Assembly: GCA_039105265.1 (NCBI GenBank)
Contig: JAPFFF010000001.1
Coordinates: 620,001 to 684,000 of the forward strand
Origin: Tritrichomonas musculus
Taxonomy: Eukaryota; Parabasalia; Tritrichomonadida; Tritrichomonadidae
DNA: 64,000 bases
Direction of reading: 5' to 3'
Positions 11,232 through 21,533 of the stretch are shown one piece after another. Position 1 is the first letter of the stretch. Every line of letters starts with the position of its first letter. The notes beneath the pieces are model-generated. The model had not been told where the DNA came from. It saw only the letters and a program-made list of their open reading frames with translations, and did not search any database. Both the position numbers and the translations under genes were made by a program.

Positions 11232-11975
11232 ATGAGGATAGATTTATCGAATATATTAATGAACGAACCTTCAGGTGCTGAAATTTGCGTTGACAGTCCA
11301 TCAGACTATTCGATTCTTAACAAAATAATTAAAGTTGGGGATATTATTAGAACAAATATACGTAGAAGAGAAAAAGCATCAAAAATTCATCTTTTCCATA
11401 TCGATGTTGACCTTTTAGTTGAAAAAATAGAATACATTTCAGAACCAGAAGAAACAATTCATATTGTCGCTTCAACTATCGAGAGTGAAGAAATGAAAAT
11501 TCAAGCAGGAAAAAGATTGAACTTTTGGATAATTGATGGATGCCAAATGCAGCTTATCAAAGAAAAATGGGAATCAAATGAATTAGATTTGTTAAGAAAC
11601 CAATCCAAAAAAACAGAAAGAAAAATTGATAGAGAAAAATTGATTTCAAGTAGAGATTTGCAAGAAAAATGTTTCGACGTTTTACACAAGTATATTGTTA
11701 AAAATTACTCACTTATCATTTTTGGTCAAGAATCATTCGAAGCTTTGGAAAATGGTGCAATAAAAGTTCTCATGGTAACAGAAGATTTCATTGAAAGGCA
11801 AAATGACAGATGGAAAAATATTTTATCAAACGAAAACCATAAATATCATGGATCAAACATTGTTGTGTATGATAAAGGAACGAGAGATTACGAGGAACTT
11901 ACAAGTTTTGGTGGAATGATAGGAGTGCTCAAATATAAATATGTTCCATCCCAAATTGAAGAAACAAAGGCATAA
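11232..11975 (+). CDS. Pelota/Dom34-like protein lacking the central domain
   Basis: This 247-aa protein resembles Pelota at both ends. The N-terminal ~120 residues fit the Pelota N-domain (KVGDIIRTNIRRREK, a later LVEKIEYIS, and AGKRLNFWI followed by LIKEKWES). After a short charged linker (~122-135), the C-terminal ~110 residues fit the eRF1_3/L30e-like domain (GQESFEALENGAIKVLMV, and finally FGGMIGVLKYKYVP). Canonical Pelota is about 370-390 aa with a central eRF1_2-type domain of ~130 aa between these parts, and I see no trace of it. Pelota acts with Hbs1 in rescue of stalled ribosomes. This protein could be a minimal or regulatory paralogue, or a diverged copy. The family call rests on motif pattern, not on a search. 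Confidence 0.65.
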   Translation: MRIDLSNILMNEPSGAEICVDSPSDYSILNKIIKVGDIIRTNIRRREKASKIHLFHIDVDLLVEKIEYISEPEETIHIVASTIESEEMKIQAGKRLNFWIIDGCQMQLIKEKWESNELDLLRNQSKKTERKIDREKLISSRDLQEKCFDVLHKYIVKNYSLIIFGQESFEALENGAIKVLMVTEDFIERQNDRWKNILSNENHKYHGSNIVVYDKGTRDYEELTSFGGMIGVLKYKYVPSQIEETKA

Positions 11976-12384
11976 TATTATTTAACTAATAAGTTTATTA
12001 GATTTAATTTAGAAATGTTTTTTATATTTTTTATTAAAAAAAATTATAAAATATAATTAATTAATATTTTTTTTTTTAATTGAGCTTTTAATTATACATG
12101 ATTTTTAGATATAATAAGCTTGAAGAAAATAACTTTTCATTAATTTTAATATTATATTTTCAACCTAAACATTATCATTGATATTCTTTTTATAAAGATT
12201 TCTCACATGATTCAAAAAACACAAAAAAGAATTCAAGAGCAATAAGAACTCTTATTTAAATAATTTGAATTGCCAAGAGTTCAGTCTATTTAATAAAATC
12301 AATTACTTTTTATTTATTTTAAAATGTAAAGTTCAGAAAAAAAATTTGTAAAATATTTTGACAACAAATATTTTTTATAAGAAC
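11976..12384. other. AT-rich spacer
   Basis: No gene or RNA is seen; it has very low GC and poly-A/T runs. Confidence 0.6.
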
Positions 12385-13509
12385 ATGAACACTCAAAGCT
12401 ATATAAACAAAATGAAAAGGATTCAAAACGATCTTCTGGATTTCATTAATGGAATGGAGAACAATTTAAATGATCAAACCAAAATAATTCAAACAGTAAA
12501 TGATTCCAAAGATCTAGAAAACCGATATGAATTCAAATCTTTCCTTTATTTAATCTTAAAAATAGCAACTAATCATTGTTCTGCTTCAAATTTATTCAAT
12601 AAAATCACTAATCTTCTTAACTATTTCAAAGACCCAATCAAACAAAGCTTTTCAAATACGGAAATATTTGATATCTTCGAGAGTAACAGAAAATTACTTT
12701 TATTTTTAATAAAAAACGAAATAATAATCGTTGATGATATAATTTACTCAAAAATAACAAGCAGAATAAATAAAAACCGTTTATATGACAAATATTTCTA
12801 TCCAGAAATCAAATCTTTTCTGAGTGAAAGTACAAGCAACTCAATTTTGAGTGAACTACCAGAAAACTTCGAAGAAAAACGTGAAGTTGGTGAAAATGAC
12901 AGTAAAATATGCGAACTAATTCGAAACGATTTACACAAAGAATTCATCATTTATGTCAGTCAGACCAATTATCCATTGAATTCACATATAAAGCTTTCAA
13001 TTTTTGAGACAAATGATTTCATACTCAAAAATAAAGGAGAGACAACATTGATCGAATATGCAGCCTTTTTTGGATCAATTGGAATTTTCACTTTTTTGGC
13101 CCTGAGAAACGTTCACATGAGTCCCAGTTTAATCAGGTATGCAATTCACGGAGGAAACGTAGCGATCATCCGTCGTTTAGAAGAAAAGAAAATCTGTTCA
13201 AATGAAGAATATTACAAAATAGGTCTCAAGGAATCAATCAAGTGTCATCACAATGAAATCGCAGATTATTTTTTGAATAATTTCAGTAATGAAAACGACG
13301 ACCAAAATGCAATTGAAAATAATTTCAAAGAAAATATGATCTACTATTGTTTCCATTATTATAATTTCGAATACTTTCCTCCAGAATTCAATAGAAAATT
13401 TGATTTGTTTTATGCTTGCAAATTTGACTTCTTTATCATTGTTGAAAATCTTCTGAAAAACAAGGATTTGAATTTGAATGAGAAATTGGCATTCCAAGTT
13501 TTAATTTAA
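12385..13509 (+). CDS. DUF3447/ankyrin protein, N-terminal part
   Basis: The first ATG is at 12385; the frame opens slightly earlier at a TTG. The ~374-aa product has the layout of the trichomonad DUF3447-ankyrin family. There is a helical, Asn/Lys-rich N-terminal half, then degenerate ankyrin-like helices (TTLIEYAAFFGSIGIFTFL, IRYAIHGGNVAIIRRLEE, KCHHNEIADYFLNN, FDLFYACKFDFFIIVENLL). It stops abruptly after LNLNEKLAFQVLI, in the middle of what looks like an ankyrin unit. The next frame (13618-15015) resumes inside another ankyrin unit, so both are probably one gene interrupted by about 110 bp of AT-rich DNA. Ankyrin proteins bind partners; no specific role can be given. Confidence 0.6.
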   Translation: MNTQSYINKMKRIQNDLLDFINGMENNLNDQTKIIQTVNDSKDLENRYEFKSFLYLILKIATNHCSASNLFNKITNLLNYFKDPIKQSFSNTEIFDIFESNRKLLLFLIKNEIIIVDDIIYSKITSRINKNRLYDKYFYPEIKSFLSESTSNSILSELPENFEEKREVGENDSKICELIRNDLHKEFIIYVSQTNYPLNSHIKLSIFETNDFILKNKGETTLIEYAAFFGSIGIFTFLALRNVHMSPSLIRYAIHGGNVAIIRRLEEKKICSNEEYYKIGLKESIKCHHNEIADYFLNNFSNENDDQNAIENNFKENMIYYCFHYYNFEYFPPEFNRKFDLFYACKFDFFIIVENLLKNKDLNLNEKLAFQVLI

Positions 13510-13617
13510 ATATTTTTTTTAATAGAATTCCATAATTAAATATTTTTTAATGACAATGTATATCAGATAAAAATTCAATTTCCACTTTTTGAATGATGTT
13601 TTAAATCGTCAATTTTT

Positions 13618-15015
13618 TTGAATGAAATTTCAAATTTTTTTTTATTTAATTATACAGCGATACATTTTGCAGCCGTTAAAAATAATATGGATATTGTTAA
13701 TATTTTATTGAATTCACCTGGAATTGAAATTGGCAGTAAGTGCTTCCAATTTTGTGAGAAATTGACTCAGATCACAATTCCATCGTCAGTGACAACAATC
13801 GGTGATCATGCCTTCTACAATTGCTTTTCATTGACGGAAGTAACTCTTCCCGAGACGCTGGCAAGCATTGGTTCTCATGCGTTTTGTGAATGTTATTCAT
13901 TGAAACGCATAACAATACCTCCAAAAGTGACAAAAATTGAGGGTTTCATGTTTGATAACTGCAAATCGTTGGAAGAAGTTACGATTGGCGAATCTGTGAC
14001 GACGATAGAAATTAATGCATTCAGAAATTGCAAAGTATTGAAAAGAATATCGCCATTGTTTTGCCTGGCGACAATTGGCGACAATGCTTTTAATGGCTGC
14101 ACACAGATTGAAGAGATTAACATTCCAACGACATTGAGAGAGATTGGTAATAGAGCTTTCTATTTGTGCAGCAAGCTCAAGAAGATTGATCTTCCGCAAT
14201 CGTTGACAAGAATTGGTGATTTAGCATTCGACAATTGCTTCTCGCTGACTGAAGTGACAATTCCATCGTCAATAACAGTGATTAATAGAGGCGCTTTTAA
14301 TCAATGCAGCAAGCTGACAAGTGTGGCCATTCCGGACTCTGTTACAATGATCTCTGATGACTCGTTCAGAGCATGCAATTCACTGGAAGAAATAAAGATT
14401 CCTTCATCAGTGAGTTTCATTGGAAATTATGCATTTGCGTCGTCACAGTCACTGAAGAAGATTGAAATTCCTAGTGAAGTGAAGTCAATTGGACAGTACG
14501 CATTCTTTGAATGCCAATCATTGCGAGAAGTCAGCATTCTCTGCAAAATTGAGAAAATTAGAAAGTTTACTTTTAGTGGCTGCAAATCATTGGCAAAAAT
14601 AAATCTGCCAGAATCAGTCACGAGAATCGGCTTGTCAGCCTTCCAAAATTGTGGTGCATTGAAAAGCATATCACTTCCTTCTGGACTCACAAAAATCGGA
14701 GAGTCTGCCTTTTGTGGGTGTTCAATGCTAGAAAAAATAAAAATTCCTGGTTCAATTACTAAAATAAATTGGTCTGCTTTTGAAAAGTGCATGTCATTGA
14801 CTGATGTGACGATTCCTGAATCAGTGACGTCGATTTTGCCGAATGCTTTTTATTGCTGTTCTTCGCTAATAAAAATAGAAATTCCAAAGTCAGTAACTTC
14901 AATTGGAAAGAATGCTTTCGGTGGATGCATGCTGTTGAAAGAGATCATTCTTCCCTCTTCAATTGATGCACAAAATCTCGGACTTGGATACAGAGTCACT
15001 GTTACAAAATTTTAA
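13618..15015 (+). CDS. Ankyrin to LRR_5 (BspA-like) fusion, 18 repeats of 23 aa
   Basis: There is no ATG at the open end of this frame; it opens at a TTG, and the first in-frame ATG is 13687. It begins with one ankyrin unit (NYTAIHFAA, then DIVNILLNSPG) and passes without a linker into LRR_5 repeats at IEIGSKCFQFCEKL. From there to about residue 455 I count 18 consecutive repeats, each exactly 23 residues, of the form IGxxAFxxCxSLxxIxIPxSVTx. There is no signal peptide or transmembrane segment, so the product is probably intracellular, unlike secreted BspA-type proteins. It is most likely the C-terminal half of the gene that starts at 12385; alternatively it is a truncated gene starting at 13687. 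Confidence 0.75.
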   Translation: MNEISNFFLFNYTAIHFAAVKNNMDIVNILLNSPGIEIGSKCFQFCEKLTQITIPSSVTTIGDHAFYNCFSLTEVTLPETLASIGSHAFCECYSLKRITIPPKVTKIEGFMFDNCKSLEEVTIGESVTTIEINAFRNCKVLKRISPLFCLATIGDNAFNGCTQIEEINIPTTLREIGNRAFYLCSKLKKIDLPQSLTRIGDLAFDNCFSLTEVTIPSSITVINRGAFNQCSKLTSVAIPDSVTMISDDSFRACNSLEEIKIPSSVSFIGNYAFASSQSLKKIEIPSEVKSIGQYAFFECQSLREVSILCKIEKIRKFTFSGCKSLAKINLPESVTRIGLSAFQNCGALKSISLPSGLTKIGESAFCGCSMLEKIKIPGSITKINWSAFEKCMSLTDVTIPESVTSILPNAFYCCSSLIKIEIPKSVTSIGKNAFGGCMLLKEIILPSSIDAQNLGLGYRVTVTKF

Positions 15016-16265
15016 TGTATAAGCCTACAATGACATTTAATATATTTTAAATTTGTCTTTTTGATGGATATGCCTTTTTTATAACTTTTCAATTTAGAAT
15101 TGCTGATTAAATTATAATTCTTGGTTTTATTTTATAAAAGATTTATATTAAATTAAGAGCAGTATTATTACAATACTTTAAATTTTGCTGATTTTCTTCC
15201 TTTTTTTTTTTTTTTTTTCCTTTGTGAGCAGCATTAACGTAAATTAAATATAATTAATAAAAAAGCATATTTGTTTTTTATGATCAAATTCAAATTTATG
15301 TCACATTATTTGTTAATTAAGCAATATGATTAAAATTTATAAAACAATAATATTTCTTCAAATAATCAATTATGTAAATAAAAAAATTTCAAAATTTTTC
15401 AAAATTTGTTGAAAATTGTTAAAATAATTTTTTAAATTTTTATAAAAATTTCTAAAAATTTTAAAAATTATTTATCCTTTTTTTTAAAAATTTAATTTTC
15501 AGAAAATTTTTAAAAATTTAAAAAAAAAAAATTTGGTAAATATTTACCAAAAATTTACAAATATGGGCAAATATTACTAAGAAAATTTTAAAAAAATTTA
15601 GAAAGCATTTAAAAGTTTCATTTGCCTATTTAAATGATATATCATTTATAAAAAAAAATATTCATTTTCCTTTTTCTCAGTCTCTGCTTCACTTTAAGCG
15701 TATTAGATAGGTTAAATGCAATAAAAATTAAATATATTTATATGAAAAAATAGGCAAGATATTTTTTTTGAGAAAGTTAGCTATATTTTACACCTTATTC
15801 GAATAGAGTATACTACTATAATTGAAATACCATTTTTGTTAACTCATATATCAAATCATTAAATATTGTTTATTCAAAAAATAAAGACTCTTCTCAATTT
15901 TCTTTTATATAATTTATCTGAAGATATTATTTTTTGAATAAACAGATATTTATGTAAATGATAATTGAGTGAACAAAAAAGTAGTTATTATAGTAACAGT
16001 GTATTATATATGGCTAAGCCAAAATTATGCTAATTGTATCTGAAAAAAAAAAAAAAAAATTCTATGGGCTAATTGAGAAAATTACATTATTTTTACCAAT
16101 TTTTCTTTATTGAATGAAAATTATAATTATCATTTTGAATTCTATGGAAAGATCAATTGTTTCTAAAGCATCAATATTTGTTAAATGTTATGAATATTTT
16201 CTACTTTGTAAGGCAAAGTTTTGAACAATTCAACCAAACTTCGTCAATATCCACTTGAAATGTTT

Positions 16266-16311
<46 letters not shown>

Positions 16312-17988
16312 CGAATAATATTATTTATTCAATGATTATATTTTGCTTTTTGATGATTCCTTTAGAATTTAAATTATAAATTTGAAGTAGATTATTAAAT
16401 ATAATAAAAATAATTTTTAACTGAAATTTTATAGTTTTAATGTAAATATTATTAAATATTAAAATTTTTTTAACTTATATAGTGTTTATTTAAAATTTTT
16501 TATTAAAAGAAATTTAAATATTTGAAGATATTTATCTAAAATGTTTTTTTAAAAGTTTAAATTCAAAATTTATTAAGCTTTTTTATCTTTTGTTTTCAAA
16601 AGTAGAATAAGTAATATAATATAAATATAAACATTATCTATTTATTAATTAAAAATAATCATTTTAAAAATATTAAACCATAATTTCTTATAAAGATATA
16701 TAATATTTTTAGAGCCTCGAATCCCTCAGAAAATCATTCAATTTAAAATTCAATTTTTTCATATAATATTTTTTGAAAAAGTGAATATGTTTAATAATTC
16801 ATAAGTCAATTTTATTTGCAAAAGAAACATTTTTATCAAAAAAAAATAAAAAAATAAAGACTTTATATATCACTCTTATCAAATATTGATTTGTTTAATC
16901 AGTATGAAAATTCTTAAAAGCTTTTAAAATGCAATTGAATTATTTCTTATTATCGAAAATGGTTTTCAATTATTTTTAAAAAGGATTTGTAATGTAAAAT
17001 TTTTTCAAACGTTGTTTATGTAAAGGGTTTTGTTTAAAACGTTTTGATCAAAATATTTATTTTTAATTGAATTTGCCACATAAAACATTTAAATATTTCA
17101 ACGATTATTCAAAAGTTATTATTTGAGAATAAGCTTTTTTTAAAAAATTGAATCAAACCATTTCTATATAATCTACTTTTTTTAGAGGTGAGACTGCGAA
17201 ATTTTAAATGAACTTTTTTAGGAATAATAATCAACAAAATTAAAAATAAATTAAAAATATAGTATTATGGTGTTGTTACCTTTTCATATCATATACTTTT
17301 TTTCAGATTTAATCAAAAAAAATTGAAATTGTATTGATATTTCAAAATGTCATAATTCCTATATTCGTCATTATTTTTTCTTTTCAACCATTAAATTGCA
17401 TTTGTATATAGATGATCTCTATTTTTTAATAAGAAAGCTATTCAATGAATGCGTTTTTGGTCAAAATTCAAAAAAATATTTTTCAATTTAAAGAGAAATT
17501 TTCTTCTATATTAAAGATCAAAGGGATAACTATAGTTCATCTCTTAACTTATCTGGTGCTGGCAAACATATCAAAATATTTTTAAAAAATTTTTCAATTT
17601 TTTTTCATATGCAATAACATGCCAAATTTCATTTTTACTTTTTAAACTGATTCCATCAATATGAAGTTACGTCATTCATAATAATATTATATTATTAATA
17701 TATTACATCTTTATTTTTTTTTTTTATATATTTATCCAATTTTTATTTATTTATGAATGCATTATATGCGAATAATAAATGAAAAAAAAAAAAAAAAAAA
17801 GTAGTCAAAAAAAAAAAAAAAAAAAAAGGTCAAAAAAAAGTTGGCAAAATACAAATTTTTGAATGCTTTAATAATTTTGACCAATGATTTAAGTTTCATC
17901 TTTTTTTTAATATCATTCTCTCCTATTTTATTATAACAAAATAATAAGTTTTATTTATAAAAAAAATAATTATTAATTTTTTCAAGAA
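15016..17988. other. Long AT-rich spacer (3 kb)
   Basis: No reading frame of interest is seen on either strand. It includes a T31 run followed by A12 at about 16269-16311 and two A~20 runs at 17780-17827 separated by GTAGTC. I see no RNA gene or transposon remnant that can be supported. Confidence 0.6.
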
Positions 17989-19200
17989 ATGAAAAGCACC
18001 AGAACTTTTACAACTTCAGAAATTGAAAACGCCAAAAAATACAAATATAATGGAACAGATGATTCAATATGTGCAAAGCTTTTTCTTCGTCGTTTTTGGG
18101 ACTGGTTGATTAAATTTTTTTCATTATCTATTGCAGCCAACACCATAACATTTATAGGATTTCTCTTTGAATTTGTTTCATTTATTGTTTCATTTTCACT
18201 CTCAGACTGTTTAGAAAGTCGAATTCCAGTTTGGTCACAAATATTAAATGGAATATCACTTTTCATTTACCAAACGCTTGACAACTTAGATGGCCGTCAA
18301 GCACGTAGAACAGGCACATCATCTCCATTAGGACAATTCTTTGATCATGGTTGTGATGCAATTACAGGCGTTTTCATTATGATTCAAGTTATAACAACAT
18401 TGAACTTAGGAAACACGCTTGAATCCTTCATCTTTATCTATTTAATGGGAATAGGATTCGCCTTAACTTCCTATGAAGAATATGTGACACACTCATTTTA
18501 CCTCGGCTATTTAAATGCTCCCGATGAAGGTCTTCTTCTCCTTTCAATCTTGCACATCGCTGTTGCCATTGTTCCTCAAATTGCAGAATGGCTAAAAGAC
18601 CCAATTGTCTATTTCCTCTACTTACTCGGTGCTGGTGCTTGCATCCTTCCAATAATCTACAATGTTATTAAGAAATCCATCTGCAATTTAGAAGTAAGAC
18701 AAAGAGCAATCATTGGTGCAATTCCTCTGCTTCTTTCAATAGGATTGACAGCTTTAATGATAACAATCAATCCTGCAGCAGTTCATAATACTTTCATAAT
18801 CATTTTTTCCAGTCTTCTTCTCCAGTATCAAGCACAATTAACAATTGTAGCGTACTTAGTGAAAAGAGAGCCAAAACGTCTATTTGACTCGTCATTATAT
18901 ATTTTCTGGTCATTTATTATTGCTGCTTGCCTTTTTTCAAATTTTTTGGTTTATTCACAGTTGTTCTGGATCTTGTCTACATATACTCTAATTATCTTTA
19001 TTGTGATTTTCGACATTGGTGTTGTTTTAAGTTTAAGCGAAGGCCTAAAAATTCCAGTATTTACAGTTATTCCAAAAGATAACTTAGATATGGTGGAACC
19101 TGAAAATCAAAATGAAATTAAACTTGATATTGAAGAAGAAGATGAAAAAGAGAATACTGGATTATTTGAACAAGAAATTATAGATAAGAATCAGCAATAA
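17989..19200 (+). CDS. CDP-alcohol phosphotransferase (ethanolamine/choline type)
   Basis: This 403-aa membrane enzyme is of the CPT1/EPT1 family and moves phosphoethanolamine or phosphocholine from its CDP form to diacylglycerol, the last Kennedy-pathway step at the ER. The N-terminus has the family's approach motif (KYKYNGTDDS, then FWDWLIKFF and NTITFIG). The CDP-OH-P signature is complete: D98, D101-G102, A105-R106, G115, D119 and D123 (DNLDGRQARR, then GQFFDHGCD). About eight hydrophobic helices follow. The tail is acidic (EEEDEKEN). Length is normal for the family. The head-group specificity cannot be told from sequence here. It is followed by the converging TMEM62-like gene and lies in the same block as the LtaS-like gene. 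Confidence 0.92.
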   Translation: MKSTRTFTTSEIENAKKYKYNGTDDSICAKLFLRRFWDWLIKFFSLSIAANTITFIGFLFEFVSFIVSFSLSDCLESRIPVWSQILNGISLFIYQTLDNLDGRQARRTGTSSPLGQFFDHGCDAITGVFIMIQVITTLNLGNTLESFIFIYLMGIGFALTSYEEYVTHSFYLGYLNAPDEGLLLLSILHIAVAIVPQIAEWLKDPIVYFLYLLGAGACILPIIYNVIKKSICNLEVRQRAIIGAIPLLLSIGLTALMITINPAAVHNTFIIIFSSLLLQYQAQLTIVAYLVKREPKRLFDSSLYIFWSFIIAACLFSNFLVYSQLFWILSTYTLIIFIVIFDIGVVLSLSEGLKIPVFTVIPKDNLDMVEPENQNEIKLDIEEEDEKENTGLFEQEIIDKNQQ

Positions 19201-19538
19201 TATTCAACCAACCTGTTATAAATTATTTATCTCCTCTATATCTTTTAAAAAATAACAAAATAAAAATTTTATTTTTTATATTTTTGAAAGTTTCTTTTTT
19301 TCTTTGGAAATTTAAACCTTTTGTATAGAATAAATATAAAATCCTTTCAATTGATAAATTTCCTTTCTTATAATAATCAGTGATTATCTTGTTTGATAAA
19401 TAGCAAATATTTTAAAATTATATAAAATATATAAATATGATATCATTTTTGATAAATTAATTTATTTATTTGTCTAGTCAATAAAAAATAATAATTATTT
19501 TACAAAGTATCATACGACTAAAACACATAAAATAACAG
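19201..19538. other. Short spacer between converging genes
   Basis: An AT-rich stretch between two gene 3' ends; nothing else is seen. Confidence 0.6.
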
Positions 19539-21533
19539 TTATTCGTATGATGTTTTACTATTATTTCTAGGTTTTCTATAGAAAAGTCTTAAAAATAAAG
19601 TTGTATATATAATTGTTGGAATAATGACAAAAGTTGGATTAAAGAATAAATTTGGGACAATTACAGATTCCCCAGTCCATCTATAATTAACAACATTTAT
19701 ACCACAAAACATGGCAAAAGCGAAAAATGCGTTAAAATAGAAAATAGGATGATTAGACTTAAACAATTGAAAACTAGAAGCCAAAATTGTAGAAGGAATG
19801 ATCACTCCCAGTAAATAGAACAATGTCATGTGTAGGGCCCATTCATCGTACAAGATTGTCTTATTAATTATAATGAAGCATAAAAATGAACAGCCGTGAA
19901 AACCGTAAATTGGCTTGAAAAAATGGTTAGGCAGAAAAAGTGGATACAATAAAAATGCAAACAATAAATAACGGATCATGTCAGGAAGTTGTTGGATTCT
20001 TCTACGAAGAATGCTCGGACTCAAAAAGATGCATTTAAGCCATCCTTTTAGTCCAATTACTTCATCGTATCCATTTGGTTCTGCTTTGTGCATCTTGTAA
20101 GGGAAAAGGATCCAAAAAAGGCACAAAAATATCGGAATTGCTGCTATTTTAAGGAACAAAAGACCTCGTTGAGCACAGACAGCAACTTCTTTCTCTCCCA
20201 TGAAGGCCGACCCGATGTAAAAAGTGCGCGAAATATTGCAATTTTCGCCAATGATATTTACGGTATAGATACCATTCAATTCAAATTCAAGAGGAAGGGT
20301 AAATAAATGGGCTCCATTCGGTAAAGTTCTTTCATATTTCATTTGACCTTCAACCGCTCCTTTGACCTTTAAAACTGTTTCTGGACTACCTTCATAGGCA
20401 AGAACTCGGAGTTCTGTCTTCATTTCTGAAAACTTTTGATGGCTTGACATTTGCTCTATTGGAATTGGGTTTGTTATGAAATACATGGATGGTGGTTCTT
20501 CGAGGCTGATATAATGATATACAAATCTATCATTATCAATGGTGACTAAGCCGAATGCTTTGAATTGATAGGCTCCAGGACCAACGTATTCAACTGCTCC
20601 TTGACCATGATGAACTACTTGCGGAAATAAAGGATGATAATGACCGGTAAAGTATGCAAATATTCGTTGGTTTTGCATAATTTGTTCAAAAGTATGCCCC
20701 CGAGATGATTTAATCCACCAACAATGATCAATTGGATAATGACATACAACATAAAATTTAGGTTCTTTGATCTTGTCAATTTCATCTTCTATTTCGTCAA
20801 GAATTTCTCTACTTGGATGCCCCCAGTATATATATGGAGGATGTACAGAAGGAAATCTGTATAAATTTATTAGTAAAAAAGTCAGGTTGTGAGTTCTAAT
20901 TGTTTTTACATGAAAATCTCTAAGAGTTTTTGTATTATTTCTGTTATAAGTAAAAGAATAATCCAAAAAAAGATTGTGTGGTCCTAATGGATCATCAATT
21001 CCCCACATTTCATGGTTCCCTGCCAAATCAATTATTGGAAAATCATATCCTCTGGTTTCCACTTCAACAATTTTCCTCCATCTTATCCAATCTTCTTCAA
21101 CTTGGTGACCAATTTTTGGCCATGCCTTTTTACCGTAAGAATCTACCATATCACCTGATATTAAATTAAAATCACTTTTGTAAAATTTCATTGAATTAAT
21201 TAGCGCACGTGTAGTTATTATTTTTGAAGCATCAGCAATTGACAAATGAATATCAGAAGCATGCGTGAAAATTATCGGATCTTTACTCGAATTCCATGGT
21301 TTGTCTATTGTTTCTGAAATGAACAATTGGGATGGATGATACCTAGGGAAAATGAAGCCACTTGCAATAAAAAACCCTATGAATATTATCCAAGAGAATT
21401 GACTCAAAATATAAGGAATTGTACTTATTGGATTTATGACTCTGTTAATCGGATTAATATCATCATCATTATATGAATCATCTTGAGAAATAATTAAATT
21501 ATCAGACATTTTCGCAGGAGACAAGATATTCAA
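19539..21533 (-). CDS. TMEM62-like membrane metallophosphoesterase (copy 1)
   Basis: The 664-aa protein starts with a cytosolic stretch and one membrane helix at about residues 41-62, followed by a calcineurin-like phosphoesterase domain. Metal-site motifs are complete: D94-I-H96, GDMVD (127-131), GNHE (172-175), CHYP, and GHYHP. After a beta-rich segment typical of TMEM62, several hydrophobic helices follow (from about residue 455 to the end). The predicted active domain faces the non-cytosolic side. TMEM62's substrate is not known; calcineurin-like membrane enzymes of this type cleave phosphomono- or diesters. It is the most diverged of the three copies in the window and the only one on the minus strand. 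A second Met at residue 9 is a possible alternative start. Confidence 0.88.
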   Translation of the reverse strand: MNILSPAKMSDNLIISQDDSYNDDDINPINRVINPISTIPYILSQFSWIIFIGFFIASGFIFPRYHPSQLFISETIDKPWNSSKDPIIFTHASDIHLSIADASKIITTRALINSMKFYKSDFNLISGDMVDSYGKKAWPKIGHQVEEDWIRWRKIVEVETRGYDFPIIDLAGNHEMWGIDDPLGPHNLFLDYSFTYNRNNTKTLRDFHVKTIRTHNLTFLLINLYRFPSVHPPYIYWGHPSREILDEIEDEIDKIKEPKFYVVCHYPIDHCWWIKSSRGHTFEQIMQNQRIFAYFTGHYHPLFPQVVHHGQGAVEYVGPGAYQFKAFGLVTIDNDRFVYHYISLEEPPSMYFITNPIPIEQMSSHQKFSEMKTELRVLAYEGSPETVLKVKGAVEGQMKYERTLPNGAHLFTLPLEFELNGIYTVNIIGENCNISRTFYIGSAFMGEKEVAVCAQRGLLFLKIAAIPIFLCLFWILFPYKMHKAEPNGYDEVIGLKGWLKCIFLSPSILRRRIQQLPDMIRYLLFAFLLYPLFLPNHFFKPIYGFHGCSFLCFIIINKTILYDEWALHMTLFYLLGVIIPSTILASSFQLFKSNHPIFYFNAFFAFAMFCGINVVNYRWTGESVIVPNLFFNPTFVIIPTIIYTTLFLRLFYRKPRNNSKTSYE

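Noticed and set aside
13498-13657. GT-AG intron joining the ankyrin and ankyrin-LRR frames
   Set aside because: Joining CAA at 13497 to CGA at 13658 puts the ankyrin frame out of phase, and no trichomonad branch/3' motif (ACTAACACACAG) is present.
16269-16311. T31A12 run as a functional terminator or telomere-like site
   Set aside because: Such homopolymers occur in many spacers here, with no consistent place relative to genes.
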